19,811 nt of DNA from Hyphomicrobium sp. (GCA_025927515.1 JAICLG010000011.1:1-19811); one strand, 5' to 3'. Positions 1-7,637 are shown, counted from the stretch's first letter. Notes: generated from the letters alone by a model not told the origin. Program-made: numbers and translations.

Positions 1-1311
1 CGCCAGTACACCAGCGCCTATTCGCCGACGAATTTTCTGGTGACCAATCCGGAGGTGCTTCGCGAAACGATTGAATCGAACGCGCGCAATCTCCTGAACG
101 GAGCCAACCTGCTCGCCGAGGACCTGAAGCGTTCCGGCGATCTTATGAAGATCAGCCAGACTGATGCGAACGCCTTCGAACTTGGCCGTAACTTGGCGAC
201 GACGCCTGGTAAAGTCGTCTATCAGAACGAACTCTTTCAACTCATCCAGTACACGCCGACGACTGATAAGGTGCGTGAGCGCCCGCTGCTGATGGTGCCG
301 CCCTGGATCAACAAATATTACATCCTCGATCTGACCCCATCGAAAAGCTTCATCAAATACGTCGTCGACCAGGGCTTTACTGTCTTCGTTATTTCATGGG
401 TCAATCCCAGCGAACGCCTCGCCGCAAAGACCTTCGAAGATTACATCCTCGAAGGCATCCTTGAGGCTGTTCGTGCCGTCAAGGAGGAAACGGGACTTCA
501 AAAAATCAACGTGCTCGGCTACTGCGTCGGCGGCACCGCGCTGGCGACCGGACTGGCCTATCTCGCCCAGCGCGGCGAAGAGCCGTTCAAATGCTGCACC
601 CTGCTGACGACGCAAGTCGACTTCACGCTCGCCGGCGATCTCCTGCTGTTCACCGACGACTCTCAGCTCGACAGTCTCGATTCCCTGATGACCGAAAAGG
701 GCTTCCTCGACGGCTCACGCATGGCCAACGTGTTCAACATGATGCGGCCGCGCGACCTCATCTGGCCCTACGTCGTCAACAACTACATGCTTGGCAAGAA
801 GCCGTTTCCGTTCGACCTGCTGTTCTGGAATCAGGACTCGACGCGGATGGCGGCCGCGAATCATAAGTTTTATTTGCGGGAGTTTTATAACGAGAACCGC
901 TTGGCCAAGGGCGAAATGGTGATCGGCGGCATCAAGCTCGATCTCAAGAAAATCAATCTCCCGATCTTTTCCGTCGCCACGCGCGAAGACCACATTGCAC
1001 CGGCCGCGTCGGTCTTCCGCGGCATGACGATGCTTAAAACCCCCGTGGAGTTCGTCCTTGCCGGTTCCGGCCATATCGCGGGCGTTATCAATCCCCCGTC
1101 GAAGGTCAAATATCAGTATTGGACGAAGGGCACGAACATGGAGAGCCTTGCGGATTGGGAATCGACCGCCACCGCATTTCCCGGCTCGTGGTGGCCCTAT
1201 TGGATTGAATGGCTTTCGCAGCAGTCGGGCGGCTGGACTGCGGCCCGCGTTCCCGGCGCCAAGCTTGGCGCCATCGAAGACGCACCCGGATCGTATGTCA
1301 AGGCGCGCTAG
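1..1311 (+). CDS. phaC: Class I poly(3-hydroxyalkanoate) synthase PhaC (5' truncated by window edge)
   Basis: Polymerises (R)-3-hydroxyacyl-CoA into polyhydroxyalkanoate, the carbon storage polymer, at the surface of cytoplasmic granules. The frame is open from the first base, and the opening residues SPTNFLVTNPEVLRET match the conserved core of the family, so this is an internal piece and the GTG at 40 is not the true start. Of 436 visible residues, the lipase-like box GYCVGG puts the nucleophile at Cys175, with Asp330 (REDHIAP) and His358 (GSGHIAG) completing the triad. The Asp-His spacing of 28 equals that of the Ralstonia enzyme (D480, H508). By comparison about 140-145 N-terminal residues are missing. 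The C-terminal WWPYW stretch is typical of the family. The gene ends 18 nt from the stop of a convergent small gene, leaving almost no room for a terminator. The family assignment is firm; class I is inferred from size and the single-subunit core. Confidence 0.96.
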   Translation, partial: RQYTSAYSPTNFLVTNPEVLRETIESNARNLLNGANLLAEDLKRSGDLMKISQTDANAFELGRNLATTPGKVVYQNELFQLIQYTPTTDKVRERPLLMVPPWINKYYILDLTPSKSFIKYVVDQGFTVFVISWVNPSERLAAKTFEDYILEGILEAVRAVKEETGLQKINVLGYCVGGTALATGLAYLAQRGEEPFKCCTLLTTQVDFTLAGDLLLFTDDSQLDSLDSLMTEKGFLDGSRMANVFNMMRPRDLIWPYVVNNYMLGKKPFPFDLLFWNQDSTRMAAANHKFYLREFYNENRLAKGEMVIGGIKLDLKKINLPIFSVATREDHIAPAASVFRGMTMLKTPVEFVLAGSGHIAGVINPPSKVKYQYWTKGTNMESLADWESTATAFPGSWWPYWIEWLSQQSGGWTAARVPGAKLGAIEDAPGSYVKAR

Positions 1312-1329
1312 GCGAGCGAATTTAGGGAT

Positions 1330-1650
1330 TTACGCCAGTTCGAACTCACCCTCGTAATCGACCGGCCAGAGGACCGTGAACTCCTCTGCATCGAGGGTCC
1401 GGAATGCGACGGCGTTGATGTCGAGTTCATCCGACGCGCCCTCGACGATCGGCTCGATCCTTTCCCAAACCTTCGTCGCGTTTTTGGCGAGCAGGACGAG
1501 ATTGATGACGCCGTCCCCCGGTTCGTGGCCGTCAACCTCGGCCGCGGTCGATCCCTCGAGCGCTTCAATCAGCCGATCTTCAAGATCGATGACTTTATCG
1601 AGCGTTTCTTCGTCGTCGCCGTGAAATTGCAAAACAAGCTGGTGGTTCAT
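1330..1650 (-). CDS. Small acidic conserved hypothetical protein (106 aa)
   Basis: I do not recognise a named family. The protein is strongly acidic, with alternating hydrophobic segments (HQLVLQFHG, DGVINLVLLA, INAVAFRTL) that suggest a small alpha/beta fold. A VDGHEPGDGVINL segment resembles the DGHD-x-G-x-G-x-N-x-F pattern I associate with some small acidic proteins, but I cannot name the family from it. There is no signal peptide or membrane segment, so it is probably cytoplasmic. The start is supported by a strong ribosome binding site (AGGAAGGGG) just upstream of the ATG. It begins 21 nt after the metY stop on the same strand, so it is likely the last gene of a metY transcript. A second open frame overlaps on the same strand but has Arg/Ser-rich composition typical of a shadow. 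No function is assigned. Confidence 0.75.
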   Translation of the reverse strand: MNHQLVLQFHGDDEETLDKVIDLEDRLIEALEGSTAAEVDGHEPGDGVINLVLLAKNATKVWERIEPIVEGASDELDINAVAFRTLDAEEFTVLWPVDYEGEFELA

Positions 1651-1671
1651 GGCCCCTTCCTGGCGGCATAA

Positions 1672-2961
1672 TCAAGTTGCGGCGAGAGCCTGATCGAGAT
1701 CGGCGATGATGTCGTCGACATCCTCGATGCCAATCGACAGGCGAACAACATCAGGGCCAGACCCCGCAGCCTCCCGTTGCTCATCGCTGAGCTGTCGATG
1801 TGTGGTCGACGCCGGATGAATCACGAGACTTCGTGTATCGCCCATGTTGGCGAGGAGACTGAAGAGCTTCAAGTGCGAAACCAACTTCACGCCCGCTTCA
1901 TAGCCGCCCCGAAGGCCGAACGTGAAGACCGCTCCCGCACCTTTTGGACAAATCTTTTTGTGCAGAGCGAAGCTCGAATTCCCCGGAAGCCCCGCATAAT
2001 TAACCCACCCAACGGCTGGATGTTGTTCGAGCCATTTTGCGACCGCAAGCGCATTGTCCGAATGACGCTGCATCCTGAGCGGCAAGGTCTCGACACCCGT
2101 CAATAGCAGGAACGCATTAAACGGCGAGATGGCCGGGCCAAGATCGCGCAGCCCCAAAACCCGGGCTGCAATCGCGAAGGCCATCGGGCCAAAAGCTTCC
2201 GCCAACTTCATGCCGCCGTAAGAGGGATTGGGTTCCACCAGCGACTTGTATCGATGCGCACTTGTCTGCCAGTCGAACGTTCCGCAATCGACAATGATCC
2301 CGCCAATCGAGTTGCCGTGACCGCCAATGAATTTGGTCAAGCTGTGCACCACGATGTCGGCGCCGAATTCCTTTGGCCGGCAGAGGTAAGGCGTCGCCAG
2401 CGTATTATCGACGATGAACGGCACGCCGGCGCGTTTCGCGACTTCGGCAATCGCCGGCAAATCGACGATGATGCCGCCTGGGTTTGCGATGCTCTCGCAA
2501 AAGATGGCGCGCGTCCGTGGCGTGACGGCTGCGGCAAAGCTCGACGGATCCGTCGCATCGGCCCACGCGACGCGCCAATCGAACTTTTTAAAGGAATGAT
2601 TGAACTGATTGATCGAGCCGCCATAGAGCTGGCGCGCGGCAATGAATTCATCCCCCGGCTCGAGCAGCGTATGCAGCGCCAGAAACTGCGCAGCGTGTCC
2701 CGAGGCAACGGCGAGAGCCGCATTGCCCCCTTCGAGCGTGGCGATACGCTCCTCAAGGACCGACTGTGTTGGATTGTTGATGCGCGTGTAGATATTTCCG
2801 AACGCCTGCAAGCCGAATAGCGAAGCGGCGTGATCGACATCGTTGAAGACAAACGACGTCGTTTGATAGATCGGCGTCGCGCGCGCCCCGGTCGTTGGAT
2901 CCGGGCTGGCGCCGGCATGCACGGCCTGCGTTGCAAATTTGAGCGTCGGCGGCTGCGTCAT
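1672..2961 (-). CDS. metY: O-acetylhomoserine aminocarboxypropyltransferase (sulfhydrylase), PLP-dependent
   Basis: Condenses O-acetylhomoserine with sulfide to give homocysteine and acetate, the direct sulfhydrylation route to methionine in the cytoplasm. At 429 residues it has the full length of the Cys/Met-metabolism PLP family. Visible landmarks are the N-terminal FATQAVHAG and PIYQTTSF, the YTRINNPT substrate/PLP loop (around residues 58-65), ASGHAAQ (87-92) and the PLP lysine at K210 in SLTKFIGGHG. The long insertion after the lysine and the RFNAFL-like SPFNAFLLLTGVETL segment favour MetY over cystathionine gamma-synthase. A very strong Shine-Dalgarno (AGGAGGG) precedes the ATG. The leader carries two hairpins (2972-2996 and 3006-3031), suggesting RNA-level control. 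A 68-aa hypothetical lies 85 nt upstream and an acidic small protein 21 nt downstream, all on the same strand. The exact acyl donor (acetyl or succinyl) cannot be read from the sequence. Confidence 0.95.
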   Translation of the reverse strand: MTQPPTLKFATQAVHAGASPDPTTGARATPIYQTTSFVFNDVDHAASLFGLQAFGNIYTRINNPTQSVLEERIATLEGGNAALAVASGHAAQFLALHTLLEPGDEFIAARQLYGGSINQFNHSFKKFDWRVAWADATDPSSFAAAVTPRTRAIFCESIANPGGIIVDLPAIAEVAKRAGVPFIVDNTLATPYLCRPKEFGADIVVHSLTKFIGGHGNSIGGIIVDCGTFDWQTSAHRYKSLVEPNPSYGGMKLAEAFGPMAFAIAARVLGLRDLGPAISPFNAFLLLTGVETLPLRMQRHSDNALAVAKWLEQHPAVGWVNYAGLPGNSSFALHKKICPKGAGAVFTFGLRGGYEAGVKLVSHLKLFSLLANMGDTRSLVIHPASTTHRQLSDEQREAAGSGPDVVRLSIGIEDVDDIIADLDQALAAT

Positions 2962-2971
2962 AGGAAGCCCT

Positions 2972-2996
2972 CCTGGGCGGCAGATTTACCGCCAGG
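2972..2996 (-). promoter_or_regulatory. Hairpin overlapping the metY ribosome binding site
   Basis: Read on the minus strand, CCTGGCGG and CCGCCCAGG form a stem with one bulged C around an 8-nt loop. The 3' arm runs straight into the AGGAGGG Shine-Dalgarno of metY, so folding would occlude part of it. The pairing is seen in the sequence; a regulatory role is inferred. I could not fit the SAM-II riboswitch consensus, although that class is common ahead of methionine genes in alphaproteobacteria. Confidence 0.4.
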
Positions 2997-3005
2997 GAGC
3001 GCAGA

Positions 3006-3031
3006 GCTGGCCAGTCTGTCAACTGGCCAGC
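3006..3031 (-). promoter_or_regulatory. Perfect 10-bp hairpin in the metY leader
   Basis: Arms GCTGGCCAGT and ACTGGCCAGC are perfectly complementary around a 6-nt loop (positions 3016-3021). The hairpin begins 16 nt after the stop of the upstream 68-aa gene and ends about 45 nt before the metY start on the same strand. No T-run follows it, so it is not a classical Rho-independent terminator. It could be an attenuator, an mRNA-stabilising or processing hairpin, or half of a ligand-binding leader with the next hairpin. Confidence 0.5.
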
Positions 3032-3046
3032 CTTCTCATAAGTTAT

Positions 3047-3253
3047 TCAAAGCTTTGCGAACTGACCCGCGATCCCGCAATGCCACTTATGAATGACCCA
3101 GTTCGGGTGTTCGCCGATCCATTTTGCCATTTCGATTTGGCCGTTCGACATGCATTGCGCGGCACTGATGCTCTCGCCCTCGAAATTCAAGGTCACGTCC
3201 TTGCAGTGCGATGGCTTGTCGATCATGCAGACGGCGATGACGAGTTCGATCAT
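3047..3253 (-). CDS. Conserved hypothetical protein, cysteine-containing (68 aa)
   Basis: This small protein begins MIELVIAVCMIDKPSHCKD and contains four cysteines, a hydrophobic N-terminal segment and a C-terminal WVIHKWHCGIAGQFAKL stretch. I recognise the layout (CMIDxPxxCKDV, QCMxNxQxEMAKW, W-K-W-x-C-x-x-A-G-Q-F) as a conserved hypothetical seen widely in Hyphomicrobiales. No function is known to me. The frame stays open further upstream, but that extension is Arg/Pro-rich and unlike the family; the ATG at 3253 has a GGGGG-type ribosome binding site and matches the family start. It precedes metY by 85 nt on the same strand and may share its transcript. The short hydrophobic N-terminus could act as a weak signal sequence, but it contains Cys and Asp, so location is uncertain. 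Confidence 0.72.
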   Translation of the reverse strand: MIELVIAVCMIDKPSHCKDVTLNFEGESISAAQCMSNGQIEMAKWIGEHPNWVIHKWHCGIAGQFAKL

Positions 3254-3534
3254 ATGACCCCCAAGGTTAGGTCTGCGATCCCCGCGAAGGCGATCGGGTT
3301 TACCCCTGGGTGGTTCCTCCGAACTCTTTTTCTTATCGACCGAGACAATTTCCCGAGTATGGGCCAAACATCGCCGCGCACAAGAACAAGGCCGTCGCAC
3401 CTCGTGCGTGAAAGCGATCATCCACGTTTAAGCCGCAGTTATGTGGCAAAAACGCCGCGCTTCGATTTCGAAAAAGTACCTGCTTCGACACACCTCAGCC
3501 TTCAGTAAGTCTGTTTGGATAAAAATAAGTCGTC

Positions 3535-3560
3535 GGAAAGCAACAACCGATTCGCTTTCC
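3535..3560. repeat. Inverted repeat, 7-bp arms
   Basis: GGAAAGC at 3535-3541 and GCTTTCC at 3554-3560 are perfectly complementary around a 12-nt loop, just after an AT-rich stretch (ataaaaataag). It could be a stem in the 5' leader of the downstream small gene, an operator, or chance. Confidence 0.35.
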
Positions 3561-3613
3561 TGCGCGTTTGCTCCCGTGCGGACTTGTAGACATGCGGTGT
3601 TCAGAGCGAAGAG

Positions 3614-3631
3614 TTAGGACGCGAGTCCTGA
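3614..3631 (+). promoter_or_regulatory. GNRA-tetraloop hairpin in a likely 5' leader
   Basis: The arms TTAGGAC and GTCCTGA pair over seven positions (one G-U wobble) around the tetraloop GCGA, which fits the stable GNRA class. It ends 19 nt before the ATG at 3651, leaving the ribosome binding site free. No T-run follows. A leader structure is inferred. Confidence 0.35.
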
Positions 3632-3650
3632 GGCAGATGAAGGGCGGCAG

Positions 3651-3872
3651 ATGACGACATATGGGGCTTCGGCCCAAAGTGCGGCGTGGGACAGTAAGAA
3701 CCAACCCGAAGCTCCTACGATAAGATGGTTTATACGCCGCTCGGCCCTATGGGCGGCAATTGTCGTCGCGGGCGTCATTTCGGCCTGCGCGCTTTATTCC
3801 ATCGTCACGAACGCGAGCGTCGACGGCGTCAGAGCCATTCCAAAAGCCGTTGCACAACCGCTGAAAGTTTAG
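3651..3872 (+). CDS. Small single-pass membrane protein, hypothetical (73 aa)
   Basis: No family is recognised. A polar N-terminus of about 30 residues, ending in RWFIRRS, is followed by one clear membrane helix (LWAAIVVAGVISACALYSIV, roughly residues 33-52). A short tail of about 20 residues follows. The positive charges before the helix predict a cytoplasmic N-terminus with the tail in the periplasm. The ATG is preceded by a plausible ribosome binding site (GAAGGGCGG). The hairpin-rich leader suggests a real transcript. Evidence for coding is the ribosome binding site and the clean membrane helix only, so it may be spurious. Confidence 0.5.
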   Translation: MTTYGASAQSAAWDSKNQPEAPTIRWFIRRSALWAAIVVAGVISACALYSIVTNASVDGVRAIPKAVAQPLKV

Positions 3873-4095
3873 AGTTTCCCAACCGGCCACATTTCGGCCA
3901 AGCCGAGCCAATCAGGCTGCGCCTGTTCGCGCTGCCCTACTCTCGGACCGGGCATACTGATGGCGAACAATGCTTTTTAGTCAATTTTGCCTCCTATTCA
4001 CTATTCGTGACATGGAGTAACCGTCCATCCCTTGATTGGGAGCCGTTCGTCCCTCTATCATCGTGTCAGGGCTGGATCCCGAAGGACGCGTCAGA

Positions 4096-4860
4096 ATGAC
4101 GGAGCAGCAGAAAAAGTTTCCCGAGTTCTACGTCACTGCTCCGCAACCCTGCCCCTATTTGCCCGGCAGACTGGAGCGCAAGCTCTTCACGCATCTGACG
4201 CACGACAAGCCGCCCGAACTCGTGGACCGGCTCCTGACCACCGGATTTCGTCGCAGCCAGAATATTGCGTACGTGCCGTATTGCGAAGGATGCCAAGCCT
4301 GCGTTTCCGTCCGTGTGCTCGTCAATGAATTCCGGCCGGATCGGTCGATGCGGCGCAGCTGGGCCCGTAACTCATCGCTTGTCGCGCAGCGGACCGCGCC
4401 AATACCGACCGTCGAGCAGTTCCGCCTGTTCCGCACCTACATCGACGCCCGCCACAGCGACGGCGGCATGGCGGATATGACGATGCTGGACTACCGCATG
4501 ATGGTCGAGGATACCGTCATCGAAACCTTTCTGACCGAGTACCGGCAAAAACCCGCAGACGTCACCGATCTCAATTTCGAATCCTGGCCGCTCAAGGCCG
4601 TCGCGCTTTGCGACCGGCTCGCCGACGGTATCTCGATGGTCTACAGCTTCTACAATCCCGACGATGCTGACGCCGGCCTCGGCACATACATGATCCTGGA
4701 GCATATCGAGTTCGCGCGCAGTATCGGCCTGCCGCACGTCTATCTCGGCTACTGGATCGAAGGCTCGCGCAAAATGGCCTACAAAACGCGCTTCAGGCCG
4801 CAGGAACGTCTCGGCCCCGACCGGTGGGAACGGGCGCCGGACGACGAAGCAAAAGACTGA
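4096..4860 (+). CDS. bpt: Aspartate/glutamate leucyltransferase (bacterial R-transferase homologue)
   Basis: Transfers leucine from leucyl-tRNA to proteins with N-terminal Asp or Glu, marking them for ClpS/ClpAP degradation (N-degron pathway, cytoplasm). The family signs are clear: PCPYLPGR near residues 18-25, the cysteine cluster YCEGCQACVSVR (Cys63, Cys66, Cys69), and the C-terminal GNAT-like half with YFYNPD-type SMVYSFYNPD, LGTYMILEHIEFAR, YLGYWIEGSRKMAYKTRFRP. The length of 254 residues is normal. The start at 4096 was chosen over an in-frame ATG 60 nt earlier because GAAGGA sits 7 nt upstream and the family begins near this point. Many databases call it arginyltransferase (ate); the Bpt type is the alphaproteobacterial form and is expected to use leucine. 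It is convergent with a small exported protein with only 6 nt between the stop codons. Confidence 0.94.
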   Translation: MTEQQKKFPEFYVTAPQPCPYLPGRLERKLFTHLTHDKPPELVDRLLTTGFRRSQNIAYVPYCEGCQACVSVRVLVNEFRPDRSMRRSWARNSSLVAQRTAPIPTVEQFRLFRTYIDARHSDGGMADMTMLDYRMMVEDTVIETFLTEYRQKPADVTDLNFESWPLKAVALCDRLADGISMVYSFYNPDDADAGLGTYMILEHIEFARSIGLPHVYLGYWIEGSRKMAYKTRFRPQERLGPDRWERAPDDEAKD

Positions 4861-4866
4861 CGATGA

Positions 4867-5328
4867 TTATTTCGCAAGCTCGACGTTGAGCTTCTCGAAC
4901 ATGTACGACCACTTCGCGGCTTGCGTGTCGACCAGCACCTTCATGCGCGCCCTGAGTTCCAGCAACACCGCGCAATCCGGCGCTTCGGGCCCCGATCCCT
5001 GTTCCCCCATCGACGAGATCGCCGATAGCAGATCGTTTGTCGTCTTGTCGTAGACCTCGGTCTTGTCATCGCGCACGAACGGAGCCGCGTTCGCAACGAA
5101 CTGGTCGTGATTCCACTTCCGCTTATCTTTCAACTCACGCAGCTTTACCTGAAATTCCGGACGGTTCTTGCCGTTGAGATCGCGCAAACTCGCCGCGGCC
5201 GTCTCCACGGCGGATTCGAAATCTTCCTTCTTGCAGGTCCCCTCTCCGGCCACAGCTTGAAGACAACCGCAACCGATGACGATGATCGTCACGAGGATGC
5301 AAGCTGCATTCTGAATGATCCGGCCCAT
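4867..5328 (-). CDS. Exported or lipoprotein hypothetical protein (153 aa)
   Basis: The function is not recognised. The N-terminus MGRIIQNAACILVTIIVIGC is a secretion signal: one arginine, a hydrophobic core, then VIGC that fits a lipobox with Cys20. A signal-peptidase I site after AVA (around residue 26) is an alternative. The mature part has three further cysteine-bearing or charged segments: CKKEDFESAVETAAASLRDL, a Lys/Arg/Glu-rich helical region (ELKDKRKW), and a C-terminal helical stretch with CAVLLELRARMKVLVDTQAAKW. A TTG at 5364 could extend it by 12 residues, but that would push the hydrophobic core inward, so the ATG is preferred although its ribosome binding site is weak. It lies 59 nt after the parC stop on the same strand and could be co-transcribed. 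Confidence 0.72.
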   Translation of the reverse strand: MGRIIQNAACILVTIIVIGCGCLQAVAGEGTCKKEDFESAVETAAASLRDLNGKNRPEFQVKLRELKDKRKWNHDQFVANAAPFVRDDKTEVYDKTTNDLLSAISSMGEQGSGPEAPDCAVLLELRARMKVLVDTQAAKWSYMFEKLNVELAK

Positions 5329-5387
5329 GATCAACGTCGTAGCTTCGCAATGCTCTTGCGGCAAGCATCGTCAGTCGATGCGCGTTC

Positions 5388-7637
5388 TTAAAACCGCGGT
5401 CCGAAAGAATTCGACCTTGGGAAACCTTTCGGCACGACACGTCCCGCCTGCGCACGCTCGCCGACCCATTCGCGCAGTTCGCTCCAGCTGAGCGCGAACT
5501 CGCGGCCGGCGCTATCGACCCAGGTCAAACCTTCGGATTTTTTGAAAACGCGAACATCCGACAGACCGCCATCCTTGAAGCGTTGCATGATGACGCCTTT
5601 GCCACGCGTCATTTCGTTGACTTCGTCGCGTTTGAAGATCAGCAGCTTGCGGTTTTCGCCGATGGTCGCGACGTAATCCCCGTCCGCGGGAACGCAGACG
5701 CGCGCTTCGTCTGGTTCCGAAACATTCAGGATCTGTTTGCCCTTGCGCGTCGAGGCAATCACCTCCGCCTCCGGCACGATAAAGCCGTAACCGCCCGTCG
5801 ATGCCACGAGCAGCTTGCGCGCTGGATCGTGAACAAAAAGCTGGACGATGTCGTGGTTCTCTTCAAGGTCGATCATCAGACGAACCGGCTCGCCGTGGCC
5901 GCGTCCACCCGGCAGCGCGCTCGCTTCGAGCGTGAAAAACTTTCCGTTCGTCGTGAGCAGAACGAGCTTGTCCGTCGTCCATGCCTTAAGGGACCGCTTC
6001 AGCTCATCACCCTGCTTGAAATCGAGCTTCGAGAGGTCATCCTGATGCCCTTTGAGTGCACGGAGCCAGCCTTTTTCGGAAAGAATAACGGTGATCGGTT
6101 CTTTCTCGACGAGCGCCGCAGCAAGGTCGACGTCGACCTCGGGCGCATCCGCAAAGGTTGAACGGCGCCGGCCGAGCGCCGTCTTTCTCGAATATTTCTC
6201 GCGTGTCTCTTTAATCTCGTCGGCCACGCGTTCCCATTGCATCTCTTCCGACTTCAGAAGTTGTTTCAGCTCTCGACGCTCTTTCGAAAGCTTGTCGTGC
6301 TCGGAGCGGATCTCGACTTCCTCAAGCTTCGACAGCGACCTCAATCTAAGATTCAGGATGGCTTCGGCCTGCACATCGCTGAGATTGAATTTCGAAATCA
6401 GCTTCGCCTTCGGATCATCCTCGCGGCGGACGATGCGAATGACCTCGTCGATATTGAGGTATGCGATCAGATAGCCGTCGAGCACTTCCAGGCGATGCTC
6501 GATCTTCTTCAGGCGGTGCGTCGAACGCCGGACAAGGACCTCAATCCGATGTTCCAGCCATTGCCAAAGCACATCGCGCAGATCGAGCACATTGGGAATC
6601 TGGCCCGCCGACAGCACGTTCATGTTGAGGCTGACGCGGACTTCGAGTTCGGACGAACGGAACAGGCTTTCCATGAGCAGCACCGGATCGACCGTGCGAC
6701 TCTTGGGTTCCAATATGAGGCGAATTTCTTCCGCGCTCTCGTCGCGCACGTCTCCGAGCAGCGGCAGCTTTTTTTCGCTCATCAGCTCGGCGATTTTCTC
6801 GACGAGCTTGGCCTTCTGGACCCCATAAGGAATTTCCGTGACGACGATCTGGTAGCCGCCACGCGCAGTATCTTCCTTATCCCATTGCGCCCGGACGCGA
6901 AAACCGCCACGACCCGTCTTGTAAGCTTCAAGAATGGCGGCGCGCGGCTCGACGATAACGCCGCCCGTCGGAAAGTCTGGACCCGGAATGATCTCGACGA
7001 GTTTTTCGATCGTCGCGTTCGGATGCTTGATGAGATGCAGCAGGCCCGCGCAAAGTTCATCGACATTGTGCGGCGGGATGTTCGTCGCCATGCCGACCGC
7101 GATTCCCGAAGCGCCGTTCGCAAGCAGGTTGGGGAATGCCGCCGGAAGCACCACGGGCTCCTCGACGCGGCCGTCGTAGTTCGGACGGAACTCGACCGTA
7201 TCCTCGTCGATGCCTTCGAGGATCAGCGCCGCCGTCTCCGTCATGCGCGCTTCGGTGTAGCGTTCGGCAGCCGGGTTATCGCCGTCGATGTTGCCGAAGT
7301 TTCCCTGCCCGTCGACGAGCGGATAACGCACGGCAAAGTCCTGCGCGAGACGTGCCAGCGCATCATAGATCGCCTGATTGCCGTGGGGATGGTAGTCACC
7401 CATCACCTCGCCGACGATCTTGGCGCATTTGATGTAGCCGCCTTCGGGATTGAGCCGAAGCTCCCGCATGGCGTAAAGGATGCGGCGGTGAACGGGCTTC
7501 AGGCCGTCGCGCACGTCGGGCAGCGCGCGGTTCATGATCGTTGATAGCGCGTATGCGAGATACCGCTCTTCGAGAGCGGTCCGAAGCTCAACGGGCTCGA
7601 TCGGGCCATCGCCCGGCAGAATCGGTTTGGTCGTCAT
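5388..7637 (-). CDS. parC: DNA topoisomerase IV subunit A
   Basis: With ParE it forms topoisomerase IV, which decatenates daughter chromosomes by passing one duplex through a double-strand break. The 749 residues match alphaproteobacterial ParC. The N-terminal breakage-reunion domain contains RALPDVRDGLKPVHRRILYAM (38-57), the helix with HPHGNQAIYDA (83-93), and the catalytic Tyr127 in AERYTEARM. A coiled-coil tower region follows (around 360-480), and the C-terminal part has divergent beta-pinwheel repeats (TRKGKQILNV, MTRGKGVIMQRF). The absence of a GyrA-box of the QRRGGKG type supports ParC over GyrA. AGGGAT lies upstream of the ATG. At the position of E. coli ParC Ser80, the quinolone contact, this protein has Gln88. 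It is divergent from the CAP-domain gene. Confidence 0.96.
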   Translation of the reverse strand: MTTKPILPGDGPIEPVELRTALEERYLAYALSTIMNRALPDVRDGLKPVHRRILYAMRELRLNPEGGYIKCAKIVGEVMGDYHPHGNQAIYDALARLAQDFAVRYPLVDGQGNFGNIDGDNPAAERYTEARMTETAALILEGIDEDTVEFRPNYDGRVEEPVVLPAAFPNLLANGASGIAVGMATNIPPHNVDELCAGLLHLIKHPNATIEKLVEIIPGPDFPTGGVIVEPRAAILEAYKTGRGGFRVRAQWDKEDTARGGYQIVVTEIPYGVQKAKLVEKIAELMSEKKLPLLGDVRDESAEEIRLILEPKSRTVDPVLLMESLFRSSELEVRVSLNMNVLSAGQIPNVLDLRDVLWQWLEHRIEVLVRRSTHRLKKIEHRLEVLDGYLIAYLNIDEVIRIVRREDDPKAKLISKFNLSDVQAEAILNLRLRSLSKLEEVEIRSEHDKLSKERRELKQLLKSEEMQWERVADEIKETREKYSRKTALGRRRSTFADAPEVDVDLAAALVEKEPITVILSEKGWLRALKGHQDDLSKLDFKQGDELKRSLKAWTTDKLVLLTTNGKFFTLEASALPGGRGHGEPVRLMIDLEENHDIVQLFVHDPARKLLVASTGGYGFIVPEAEVIASTRKGKQILNVSEPDEARVCVPADGDYVATIGENRKLLIFKRDEVNEMTRGKGVIMQRFKDGGLSDVRVFKKSEGLTWVDSAGREFALSWSELREWVGERAQAGRVVPKGFPRSNSFGPRF

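Larger units (their letters stand above)
3254..3650. other. 397-nt intergenic region with two hairpins, no credible gene
   Basis: This divergent spacer lies between the 68-aa hypothetical (minus strand) and a small membrane protein (plus strand). Frames crossing it have biased Arg/Pro/Ser composition and no ribosome binding sites. It holds a 7-bp inverted repeat (3535-3560) next to an AT-rich run and a GNRA-capped hairpin (3614-3631) just ahead of the plus-strand start. I could not place a convincing promoter hexamer pair on either strand. Confidence 0.5.

Noticed and set aside
2254..2820. 188-codon open frame opposite metY
   Set aside because: Antisense to metY, with biased composition and no ribosome binding site or family signature.
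3047..3421. Longer version (124 aa) of the 68-aa hypothetical
   Set aside because: The extra 56 residues are Arg/Pro-rich and outside the family pattern; the internal ATG has a better ribosome binding site.
6237..7544. 435-codon open frame on the plus strand, opposite parC
   Set aside because: It lies wholly antisense to parC, which has all family motifs. The translation is Arg/Asp/His-rich with no recognisable domain, the usual shadow of a high-GC gene.
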